A stretch of DNA of 59,304 bases from Pseudomonas neuropathica. Lineage in GTDB: Bacteria > Pseudomonadota > Gammaproteobacteria > Pseudomonadales > Pseudomonadaceae. The notes under the pieces were generated by a model. It was not told the DNA's origin, searched no databases, and saw nothing but the letters and a program-made list of their open reading frames with translations. The position numbers and the translations under genes were made by a program. The stretch is taken from contig NZ_JACOPX010000027.1 of assembly GCF_015461835.1 (NCBI RefSeq), forward strand, positions 1 through 59,304, given 5' to 3'. This document shows, piece by piece, positions 8,070-15,961 of the stretch (positions within the stretch are counted from its first letter, which is position 1; the number at the start of each line of letters is the position of its first letter).

Positions 8070-9959
8070 ATGACCTCAGTAAACCAGTTCTGGCGCCGGG
8101 CGAAACTGCCTCTGGCGGTCAGTCTTGCCTCTTCGCTCGCCGGGCCCGCATTCGGCGTCAGTTTCAACGTCGGTGAAATCGAGGGCCAGTTCGACTCTTC
8201 CCTGTCGATCGGTGCCAGTTGGTCTACCCAGAGCCCGAACAAGAACCTCATCGGCGTCAACAACGGCGGCCATGGTCTGTCGCAGACTTCTGACGATGGC
8301 CACGCCAACTTCAAGAGCGGCGAAACCTTTTCGAAGATCTTCAAGGGCATCCATGACCTTGAACTGAAATACGGCGACACCGGCGTGTTTGTCCGTGGCA
8401 AATACTGGTACGACTTCGAACTCAAGGACGAAAGCCGCGAGTTCAAGGACATCAGCGATTCGGGCCGTAAAGAGGGCGCCAAGTCGTCCGGCGGGCAGAT
8501 CCTCGACGCCTTCGTCTACCACAACTACGCGATCGCCGATCAGCCAGGTTCCGTGCGTCTGGGCAAACAGGTGGTGAGCTGGGGTGAAAGTACCTTTATC
8601 GGTGGCGGCATCAACTCGATCAACCCGATCGACGTTTCCGCGTTCCGTCGTCCGGGCGCCGAGATCAAGGAAGGCCTGATCCCGGTCAACATGTTCTACG
8701 TGTCCCAGAGCCTGACCGAAAACCTTTCGGCCGAAGCGTTCTATCAGCTGGAATGGGACCAGACCGTCGTCGATAACTGCGGCACGTTCTTCTCGCAGCC
8801 GGACATCGTTGCCGACGGTTGCAACGACAACCTGCGCGTGCTGAACAAGCGTTCGCAAATCCCGGCCATCGCCCTGGGGCCGTTGGCGGCCAACGGTGTC
8901 AACGTCAACGAAGAAGGTGTTCTGGTGCGCCGTGGTCCGGACCGCGATGCCCGTGACAGCGGCCAGTGGGGCGCGTCCTTCAAGTACATGTACGAACCGC
9001 TGGACACCGAGTTCGGCGCCTACTTCATGAACTACCACAGCCGTGCGCCGATCTTCAGCGCCACCGGTGCTCCGCAATCGGTCTACAACACTGCGCGCGC
9101 GCTGCCGGGGCCGTTTGCGGCGCTTGCACCGTTGCTGGTCGCGGGTAACTCGAACTACTTCATTGAATACCCTGAAGACATTCGCCTCTACGGTCTGAGC
9201 TTCTCCACCACCCTGCCTACCGGTACCGCGTGGAGCGGTGAGATCAGCTACCGGCCGAACGCCCCGGTACAACTGAACTCCACCGACATTTTGTTCGCCG
9301 GTGTGCGTCCGATCGGCGGGGCACTGACCAACGCTTCGATCCTCAATGGCGTGCCGGGTCAGGACCTGCACGGTTACGAGCGTAAGGAAATCACCCAGAT
9401 CCAGACCACGTTCACGCACTTCTTCGATCAGGTCATGGGCGCCAGCCGGCTGACCCTCGTCGGCGAAGTCGGCGCGACCTACGTCGGCGGTCTGGAAAGC
9501 CGTTCCGACAAGCGCTATGGCCGCGATCCGGTATACGGCCCGGGTGAGTTGCCGGCCACTGGCGGTGTGAATACCTGCGCCAATATTCTCAACGCCAGCA
9601 CCATCAATGGTGCCGGGCCGGGTTCACCGCAGAACAACCGCAGCCGCAACTGCGACAACGACGGCTTCACCACCTCGATGTCGTGGGGCTACCGCGGTCG
9701 CGCCATCTGGGAATACAACGACGTCTTCGCCGGTGTGAACCTGAAGCCGAACGTGGCCTGGTCCCACGACGTCAGCGGTTACTCGCCAGGCCCTGGCGGC
9801 AACTTCGAGGAAGGTCGCAAAGCGGTCAGCCTGGGCGTCGACGCTGAATACCAGAACACCTACACCGCGAGTCTGGCGTACACCAACTTCTTCGACGGCA
9901 AGTACACCACTGTGGATGACCGCGACTTTGTTGCGCTCAGCTTCGGCGTGAACTTCTAA
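8070..9959 (+). CDS. DUF1302 family protein, probable outer-membrane protein
   Basis: The protein is 629 residues from MTSVNQFWRR; the open frame starts earlier but in a region without coding character. It has an N-terminal signal peptide ending near AGPAFG. The body has many alternating amphipathic strands, aromatic girdle residues and a C-terminal Phe (FGVNF), all typical of outer-membrane beta-barrels. DUF1302 proteins are almost always encoded next to DUF1329 proteins, as here. Role inferred: uptake or surface handling of lipids or esters feeding the neighbouring acyl-CoA ligase. No enzymatic motif is recognised. Confidence 0.85.
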   Translation: MTSVNQFWRRAKLPLAVSLASSLAGPAFGVSFNVGEIEGQFDSSLSIGASWSTQSPNKNLIGVNNGGHGLSQTSDDGHANFKSGETFSKIFKGIHDLELKYGDTGVFVRGKYWYDFELKDESREFKDISDSGRKEGAKSSGGQILDAFVYHNYAIADQPGSVRLGKQVVSWGESTFIGGGINSINPIDVSAFRRPGAEIKEGLIPVNMFYVSQSLTENLSAEAFYQLEWDQTVVDNCGTFFSQPDIVADGCNDNLRVLNKRSQIPAIALGPLAANGVNVNEEGVLVRRGPDRDARDSGQWGASFKYMYEPLDTEFGAYFMNYHSRAPIFSATGAPQSVYNTARALPGPFAALAPLLVAGNSNYFIEYPEDIRLYGLSFSTTLPTGTAWSGEISYRPNAPVQLNSTDILFAGVRPIGGALTNASILNGVPGQDLHGYERKEITQIQTTFTHFFDQVMGASRLTLVGEVGATYVGGLESRSDKRYGRDPVYGPGELPATGGVNTCANILNASTINGAGPGSPQNNRSRNCDNDGFTTSMSWGYRGRAIWEYNDVFAGVNLKPNVAWSHDVSGYSPGPGGNFEEGRKAVSLGVDAEYQNTYTASLAYTNFFDGKYTTVDDRDFVALSFGVNF

Positions 9960-9986
9960 GCACTGCATTTCAGGACGAACGAATTT

Positions 9987-11351
9987 ATGAAAATAACAAA
10001 GAGTCTGTTCCACGCCGGTGTTCTGGGCCTGTCGCTGCTGGCGACCGGCGTCATGGCCGCCGTGCCCGCTGCCGAAGCCGACAAACTGGGCAAGAGCCTG
10101 ACGCCGATGGGCGCGGAAATGGCCGGTAACGCCGACGGTTCGATCCCGGCGTGGAAGCCGCTGCCGAAGAATGCCGGCTCGGTCGACAGCAAGGGTTTCC
10201 TGTCCAATCCATACGCCAGTGAGCAACCGCTGTTCACCATCACTGCGAAAGACGTCGACAAGTACAAGGACAAGCTGGCGCCAGGTCAGTACGCGATGTT
10301 CAAGCGTTACCCGGACACCTTCAAGATGCCGGTCTACCCGTCCCATCGTGGTGCGACCGTGCCGGATGACGTGTTCGCAGCGATCAGGAAAAACGCCACC
10401 ACCACCAACTTGGTGTCCGGCGGCAACGGTCTGGAAAACTTCGATACCGCTGTACCGTTCCCGATTCCAAAAACCGGTGTGGAAGTCATCTGGAACCACA
10501 TCACCCGCTATCGCGGCGGCAGCGTGACCCGTCTGGTGACCCAGGCCACACCTCAGCCGAACGGCTCGTTCAGTCTGGTGTACTTCCAGGATCAGTTCGT
10601 GTTCCGCGACAAGATGAAGGACTACGACCCGAAAAACCCGGGCAACATCCTGTTCTACTTCAAGCAGAAAGTGACTGCGCCGGCCCGTCTGGCCGGTGGT
10701 GTGCTGCTGGTGCACGAAACTCTCGATCAGGTGAAGGAACCTCGTTCGGCCTGGGTCTACAACGCCGGCCAGCGTCGTGTGCGTCGTGCGCCACAAGTGT
10801 CCTATGACGGTCCGGGTACTGCGGCGGATGGCCTGCGTACCTCCGACAACCTCGACATGTTCAACGGTGCTCCGGATCGCTACGACTGGAAGCTCGAAGG
10901 CAAGAAAGAGATGTACATCGCCTCCGACAGCTACAAGCTCGACGATCCGAAACTGAAGTACGCCGACATTATCAAGGCCGGTCACATCAACCAGGATCTG
11001 GCGCGTTACGAGCTGCGCCGCGTCTGGCATGTGGTTGCCACCCTGAAAGAAGGTCAGCGTCACATCTACGCCAAACGTGACTTCTACATCGACGAAGACA
11101 CCTGGCAAGCCGCCGTGATCGATCACTACGACGGTCGTGGCCAACTGTGGCGCGTCGCCGAAGCGCATGCCGAGAACTACTACGACAAGCAAGTGCCGTG
11201 GTACGCCCTGGAAACCCTCTACGACCTGCAGTCCGGCCGTTATCTGGCACTGGGCATGAAGAACGAAGAGAAGAGTGCGTATGACTTCGGTTTCACCGCC
11301 ACCACCAGCGACTTCACCCCGGCGGCACTGCGTCAGGACGGTGTTCGCTAA
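9987..11351 (+). CDS. DUF1329 family periplasmic protein
   Basis: The protein is 454 residues with a clear signal peptide (MKITKSLFHAGVLGLSLLA, cleavage near VMAA). The family is thought to have a LolB-like or outer-membrane-lipoprotein-sorting fold able to hold lipid, and lies next to DUF1302 genes. Visible features include several RYxGG/RRAP-type motifs and a C-terminal stretch rich in Tyr and Asp. It starts 27 bases after the DUF1302 stop, so the two form an operon. A strong terminator follows. Function inferred: periplasmic partner of the DUF1302 barrel. Confidence 0.85.
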   Translation: MKITKSLFHAGVLGLSLLATGVMAAVPAAEADKLGKSLTPMGAEMAGNADGSIPAWKPLPKNAGSVDSKGFLSNPYASEQPLFTITAKDVDKYKDKLAPGQYAMFKRYPDTFKMPVYPSHRGATVPDDVFAAIRKNATTTNLVSGGNGLENFDTAVPFPIPKTGVEVIWNHITRYRGGSVTRLVTQATPQPNGSFSLVYFQDQFVFRDKMKDYDPKNPGNILFYFKQKVTAPARLAGGVLLVHETLDQVKEPRSAWVYNAGQRRVRRAPQVSYDGPGTAADGLRTSDNLDMFNGAPDRYDWKLEGKKEMYIASDSYKLDDPKLKYADIIKAGHINQDLARYELRRVWHVVATLKEGQRHIYAKRDFYIDEDTWQAAVIDHYDGRGQLWRVAEAHAENYYDKQVPWYALETLYDLQSGRYLALGMKNEEKSAYDFGFTATTSDFTPAALRQDGVR

Positions 11352-11387
11352 ACCGCTGTAAAACCGAGGCCGCATCCTCGTGAAAAC

Positions 11388-11416
11388 GCCCCGACTGGTT
11401 CGGGGCGTTTTTTTTG
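11388..11416 (+). terminator. Rho-independent terminator after DUF1329
   Basis: CGCCCCGA and TCGGGGCG pair around a short loop and are followed by a run of eight T. It ends the DUF1302-DUF1329 transcript and separates it from the LuxR-type regulator. Confidence 0.88.
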
Positions 11417-11445
11417 CTTTTTCTGGCGCACTGTTGAACCGCTTT

Positions 11446-11540
11446 TGTAGGAGTTGCCGCAGGCTGCGATCTTTTGATTTTGACTTTTCAACAACAAAAG
11501 CCCGATCAAAAGATCGCAGCCTTCGGCAGCTCCTACAGGG
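11446..11540. repeat. Inverted REP pair (TGTAGGAGCTGCCGAAGGCTGCGATCTTTTGAT type)
   Basis: Two copies face each other around a loop of about 30 bases. The left copy carries GAGTTGCCGCAGG instead of the usual GAGCTGCCGAAGG. The same family occurs at 55515-55598. It sits in the 316-base gap before the LuxR-type gene; the remainder of that gap (11541-11667) shows no gene. Confidence 0.88.
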
Positions 11541-11667
11541 GTGGGTCCAAAGGTGGGTGTAGCCTTTTTGTAGCCATTTGTAGCAGCAACCTTCATAACC
11601 GGTTCGTTTAAGGCTAGTCTGCGGACATCTGCAACGCCGCCAACAGCAATTCGAACAAGAGCCGGCC

Positions 11668-14400
11668 ATGACTGATCTGTCCCCACTTCCGGGTCCCGCA
11701 AGCGTTGCCATCGCGGCACTGGACGGGCGTTTTTTCCGCCCGCCGCTGCCTGACGGCTACGTCTTGCGACCACGCCTTTGCGAGCGCCTGCAGGCCGGGC
11801 TCGGTGGGCGTCTGTTGCTGGTCAGTGCTCCCGCCGGGTTCGGCAAGAGCTCGCTGGCGGTGGAGTTCTGTCAGAGTCTGCCGGCACACTGGCAAAGCCT
11901 TTGGCTGGGCCTGAGTCCTCGCGACAGCGACCCGGGGCGCTTCCTCGAACGTCTGCTCGAAGGCTTGCAGGACTACTTTCCGCAACTGGGCAGTCGCGCA
12001 CTCGGCCTGCTGAAAATGCGCCAACGCCACCAGCCCTTTGCCTTCGAAGAATGGCTCGACGGCTTGCTCGATGAACTGACCCTGCACCTCGATCCCGGCG
12101 CGCCACTGCTGTTGGTGCTCGACGATTACCATCTTGCGCAAGGCCCGGTGCTCGATCGCTGCCTGCAGTTTTTCCTCAACCATTTGCCCGATGGCTTGCT
12201 GGTCATGGTCACCAGTCGCCAGCGCCCGGACTGGCATCTGGCGCGCTTGCGTCTGTCACGGCAGTTGCTGGAGTTGCATGAAGCGGATCTGCGCCTGACT
12301 CACGACGAAGCCATGACCTTGCTCGATCGCCACAGCAGTTCGCTGCGCGGTGAAGCGCTGGAAAACCTGATCCAGCGCAGCGAAGGCTGGGTCGCCGGTT
12401 TGCGGTTCTGGCTGCTCGCGGTGTCTGAGGCCGGCAGCGATGCGGCGTTACCGCAAGCGTTGAACGGTGGGGAAGGGCTGATCCGCGACTATCTGCTGGA
12501 AGAGGTCATCGATTGCCTGCCGGCCGAAGTGCAGGCCTTTCTCTACGACACCGCACCGCAAGAGCGTTTTTGCAGCGAACTGTGCGACGCCGTTCGCGAA
12601 GCCCACGACAGCGCCGAGATCCTGCGTTTCCTGTTGGCCCATCAGGTCTTTCTGGTGCCGCTGGACGAGCACGGTCACTGGTATCGTTATCACCATTTAT
12701 TTTCGGATTTGTTGCGCAGTCGGCCGATTGCTCAGGCGATGGTGCCGACTGCAACGCTGCACCTGCGTGCCTGTCGCTGGTTCAACGCACAAGGGCTGCT
12801 GGATGAAGCCGTGGAGCAGGCGTTGCGCGCCGGTCACCTGGATGTCGCGGCAAATCTGGTACAGAACCTCTCGGAGGAGCAACTGCTGGCCGAGCAAAAC
12901 GTCGGCATGTTGCTGCGCTGGAAAATGGACCTGCCAGACAGCCTGTTGATCAGCACCCCGCGCTTGATTGTGTTGTACAGCTGGGCACTGGGGCTGGCCT
13001 GTCAGCTGGATGCCGCCGAGGAGTTGTCCAGCCACCTGAGCCGCTTCCTGCCGGCGCCTTCCGCTACTGCGCAAAAGTCGATGCTGGCGCAATGGCTGGC
13101 ACTGAGCGGAATAATTGCCCGAGGGCGTGGCCACCGTGAGCTGACGATCAGATACTGCACCGAGGCCTTGGAAAGCCTGCCGGCCAAACGTTATGGCCAA
13201 CGGCTGATGTGTCTATCGACCTTGTCCAATCTGGCCATTGCCGATGGCGATCTGTGGCGCGCACGCGGTCTTAACCGCGAATCTCTGGAGCTGGCGCAGC
13301 GAGTCGGCAATCCGTTGTTCGAGGCACTGGCGCACTACGATCGCGCGCGGGTGTTGCAGGCTCGCGGCGAAATCCTGCGCGCCCTCGATGAAGTCCATCA
13401 GGGGCTGGAGCGCTTGCGTGGTTTGTCGCCACAACGTCTGTACGCGGTGCGCGCACGGCTGACCTTGTACGAAGGCTTTCTTTTGGCCATGCGCTTGCAG
13501 CCTCAGGCCGCACGCGTGCGGTTGTCGGCCGGAATCAGCGAGGCACGAGCCTGTCGCGATATCAGCGTATTGATCGGCCATTGCGTCATCGCTCGACTGG
13601 ATGGCGGCAGCGGCGAGTTCGCCAAGGCCTTTGCCGAACTGGCCGAAGCCGAACGCCTGATGCACATCTGGGACGTGCCGCCGATCTATTATCTGGCGAT
13701 GATCACTCTGGTCAAATGTGAACTGTGGCTGGCGCAGGGTCGCACCGATCTGGCCGAGGCGTGGCTGGCGCGATTGGGCCAGACCTACACTGGCGAACGC
13801 GCCGCTGCGCCGCCGGAGTTTCATCCACAATTGCCGCTGCATGTGGAACTGCAACAGGCTTTGCTCGACCTGAATCAGGGCCAACCGATGCTCGCCGAAG
13901 GGCGTTTGAACGTGTTGCATGAAAATGGCCAGCAAACCGGTCGGCAGTTGCTTAGTGTGATGGCGTTGACGCAGAAGGTGGCGCTGTTGCTGGCAGGCAG
14001 TCGGGAGACAGAAGCCCGCAAGGCATTGGGGCAGGCGCTGGAAGCAGCCGCCGGAGGCGTGCTGCAGCCGTTCGATGCCTTGATGAAGGGGCACGAGAAT
14101 TGGCTGCGAAGCCAATTGCAGACTTCGCCGGCGCTCACAGGACAGCAACTGCTTGAACACTTCCCGCCAGCGACGTCTCGCCCGGTTGTGGATTGCGCAG
14201 TGGCTGAGCAACTCAGCAGCCGCGAACTGGCGGTACTGCGCCTGATCGCCCAAGGCTGTTCGAATCAGGAGATCAGTGAACAGTTGTTTATCTCTTTGCA
14301 CACCGTGAAAACCCACGCCAGCCACATCAACAGCAAGTTGGGGGTCGAGCGGCGCACGCAAGCGGTGGCCCGGGCGAAAGAATTGGGGGTGTTGCAGTAA
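11668..14400 (+). CDS. MalT-like (LAL) LuxR-family transcriptional regulator
   Basis: The protein is 910 residues, the size of LAL/MalT ATPase regulators. A Walker A motif SAPAGFGKSS lies near residues 53-62 and a Walker B LLLVLDDYHL near 148-157. A long helical, TPR-like middle follows. The C-terminal LuxR helix-turn-helix has LSSRELAVLRLIAQGCSNQE and TVKTHASHINSKLGVERR. Such proteins bind ATP and an inducer and then activate transcription. Its place next to the DUF1302/DUF1329/acyl-CoA ligase genes suggests it activates them, perhaps in response to a fatty acid or alcohol. The inducer is inferred. Confidence 0.88.
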   Translation: MTDLSPLPGPASVAIAALDGRFFRPPLPDGYVLRPRLCERLQAGLGGRLLLVSAPAGFGKSSLAVEFCQSLPAHWQSLWLGLSPRDSDPGRFLERLLEGLQDYFPQLGSRALGLLKMRQRHQPFAFEEWLDGLLDELTLHLDPGAPLLLVLDDYHLAQGPVLDRCLQFFLNHLPDGLLVMVTSRQRPDWHLARLRLSRQLLELHEADLRLTHDEAMTLLDRHSSSLRGEALENLIQRSEGWVAGLRFWLLAVSEAGSDAALPQALNGGEGLIRDYLLEEVIDCLPAEVQAFLYDTAPQERFCSELCDAVREAHDSAEILRFLLAHQVFLVPLDEHGHWYRYHHLFSDLLRSRPIAQAMVPTATLHLRACRWFNAQGLLDEAVEQALRAGHLDVAANLVQNLSEEQLLAEQNVGMLLRWKMDLPDSLLISTPRLIVLYSWALGLACQLDAAEELSSHLSRFLPAPSATAQKSMLAQWLALSGIIARGRGHRELTIRYCTEALESLPAKRYGQRLMCLSTLSNLAIADGDLWRARGLNRESLELAQRVGNPLFEALAHYDRARVLQARGEILRALDEVHQGLERLRGLSPQRLYAVRARLTLYEGFLLAMRLQPQAARVRLSAGISEARACRDISVLIGHCVIARLDGGSGEFAKAFAELAEAERLMHIWDVPPIYYLAMITLVKCELWLAQGRTDLAEAWLARLGQTYTGERAAAPPEFHPQLPLHVELQQALLDLNQGQPMLAEGRLNVLHENGQQTGRQLLSVMALTQKVALLLAGSRETEARKALGQALEAAAGGVLQPFDALMKGHENWLRSQLQTSPALTGQQLLEHFPPATSRPVVDCAVAEQLSSRELAVLRLIAQGCSNQEISEQLFISLHTVKTHASHINSKLGVERRTQAVARAKELGVLQ

Positions 14401-14413
14401 CCGTAGCTGGATG

Positions 14414-14445
14414 CCTCTGGCGCAAGGCGAACCTTGGGCCAGAGG
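14414..14445. terminator. Long hairpin between convergent genes
   Basis: CCTCTGGC..CAAGG-CGAA-CCTTG..GCCAGAGG forms a 13-pair stem with one mismatch and a tetraloop, in the 52-base gap between the LuxR-type stop and the PP2C stop. No strong T tract follows on either strand, so a bidirectional terminator role is inferred from position. Confidence 0.5.
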
Positions 14446-14452
14446 TTGTCGA

Positions 14453-15259
14453 TTACTTCGCTTCGTCAGCGTCCACGCCGTTTATCGACCCCTCACGTTC
14501 AAGAATCGACATCAGGCCCAAGGCGCAATCATCGGTAGTTTTGCTGGCGATGGACTGTTGCAGGTTCTCGCTCAGCACAGCCTTGAATTTTTTCCGAGGC
14601 AACGTCGCATTCCACCCCAGCAGTGTCTTGACTGCCGGTGCGGGTGCTCCGCTGGATTTTTGATAAAGGCTTTCTGCGCTGCCGTCACTCATGATCGCAA
14701 AGCCGGTTGGCGTGTCGATGTGGCCGCGGTACAACCGTAGCTTCGATATCGCTTTAGGGTCAGTCAGAAACCAGGTGGTATTGGCGTATTCACCGTTTTC
14801 TGGAGGCGAGAGAGTCTGGAGTTGCCCGTCCGAATCAATGCTTGCGATGACACCATCGCCCAAGTGCCCGGCCATGTAGCGACCCTGCGAGTAAGCAACG
14901 AACGACAGGGTGCACGCCAGATCGTTGATGTCGCCGCCGAGCTTGGCGGATTTGCGTCTGAATGCGTCCAGACAGCGATTGACCAGACGCTGGGCTGCCT
15001 TCGCATGGATTTTTTCCATATTCTGCCAAAGGCTTTCAAAATTCTTGCAGACGTAGGCGAGTGTCGCGGTGACCGCGACCTGGGCGCCGATGTTCGACCG
15101 GGCTCTGGAGCCCGCACCGTCAGCCAGGGCTATGCAGGTCACGCCGTTGGACTCTCTTGCCGCGACATAGTCCTGGCAAGGTGTTTGAGTTTTCAGGTGC
15201 GAGCGGCCCGCGACCGACGCGAAAGCGGTTTTACAGGTGAAGTCTGGGAGGTCAGACAT
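14453..15259 (-). CDS. PP2C-family Ser/Thr phosphatase (YegK/PphC-like)
   Basis: The 268-residue protein carries the metal-binding PP2C motifs: CQDYVAA near residue 29, ALADGAGS near 45, GHLGDGV near 130, MSDGSAE near 180 and a late TTDDCA. It should remove phosphate from Ser/Thr in the cytoplasm; no membrane segment is seen. It starts 3 bases after the upstream vWA gene stops, in an operon with that gene and a divergent kinase. The likely target is the kinase, its substrate or the vWA protein. The gene order is kinase, vWA, phosphatase, resembling the E. coli yegI/yegL/yegK set and TerY-P triads. Confidence 0.87.
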   Translation of the reverse strand: MSDLPDFTCKTAFASVAGRSHLKTQTPCQDYVAARESNGVTCIALADGAGSRARSNIGAQVAVTATLAYVCKNFESLWQNMEKIHAKAAQRLVNRCLDAFRRKSAKLGGDINDLACTLSFVAYSQGRYMAGHLGDGVIASIDSDGQLQTLSPPENGEYANTTWFLTDPKAISKLRLYRGHIDTPTGFAIMSDGSAESLYQKSSGAPAPAVKTLLGWNATLPRKKFKAVLSENLQQSIASKTTDDCALGLMSILEREGSINGVDADEAK

Positions 15260-15262
15260 GGC

Positions 15263-15937
15263 TCAGACCTGTCCCCAGGCTTCGATGCCTTTGATATCCA
15301 GTGGCACCGCGTCACCGGGTGTCGACTGTGAGGCACGGGAAACACTTTTGCTCAGCCAGGCAAAAAACTCGTTGAAGCGCAGGCCTTTAAGGCGCAGTGG
15401 CGGGCGTAACGGCGAGAATCGAGCCAGCGATTGTACGTTCGCGGCTTTACCGATTGCGATGGGGAACACGGTCAGTTTGCGTTTGTTGATCATGTCGCTG
15501 ACGCGAGTGGCTGCTTCGCTAATGTCATCGGTTGGCTCGCCATCCGTCATGAGAACCATCCACGGCTGAAAGTAATCCACGCCAGCCTGTTGATAATCCT
15601 CTTTGCGCGCTTCCAGCAAATCCAGAGCGATGCCCACGGCGTGCCCCATCGGGGTCATGCCGGAAGCGACCAGCGGCGGCACGTCCTGACGGCTGATGGA
15701 ACCGAAATCCATGACTTTCTGCGCTGTTCCGCCAAAAGTCACGATGCAGATTTCAGCGGCATATTGCGCTATTTCATCGTCCTTGATTGCTTCGAAAAAC
15801 TGTTGAACGCCCGAGTGCAGTTCTGCAATAGGCTCGCCTTCCATTGATCCGCTGACATCCAGCACGAGGCAGACGGGTACGCGTGTGGTCGGGTTCTCAG
15901 CAAGTTCTTCCTGACTGAGGAGATAGTTGTCTGGCAT
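15263..15937 (-). CDS. von Willebrand factor A domain protein (TerY/YegL-like)
   Basis: The 224-residue protein is essentially a single vWA domain. The MIDAS metal site is complete: DVSGSM at residues 27-32, GMTPMG near 90 for the Thr, and TDGEPTDD near 124 for the Asp. Family members bind Mg2+ or Mn2+ and partner proteins; YegL and TerY are the closest matches in size and context. It has a clear AGGA ribosome site. It lies between the kinase gene (25 bases upstream) and the PP2C gene (3 bases downstream). Role inferred: scaffold or regulated output that the kinase and phosphatase act on. Confidence 0.87.
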   Translation of the reverse strand: MPDNYLLSQEELAENPTTRVPVCLVLDVSGSMEGEPIAELHSGVQQFFEAIKDDEIAQYAAEICIVTFGGTAQKVMDFGSISRQDVPPLVASGMTPMGHAVGIALDLLEARKEDYQQAGVDYFQPWMVLMTDGEPTDDISEAATRVSDMINKRKLTVFPIAIGKAANVQSLARFSPLRPPLRLKGLRFNEFFAWLSKSVSRASQSTPGDAVPLDIKGIEAWGQV

Positions 15938-15961
15938 GGAATTGTCCTTGTGGGGTGAGCG

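Noticed and set aside
9624..11711. 695-codon open frame on the minus strand
   Set aside because: It is antisense to the DUF1302 and DUF1329 genes, which have signal peptides and family features; the frame runs through a terminator and a REP pair.
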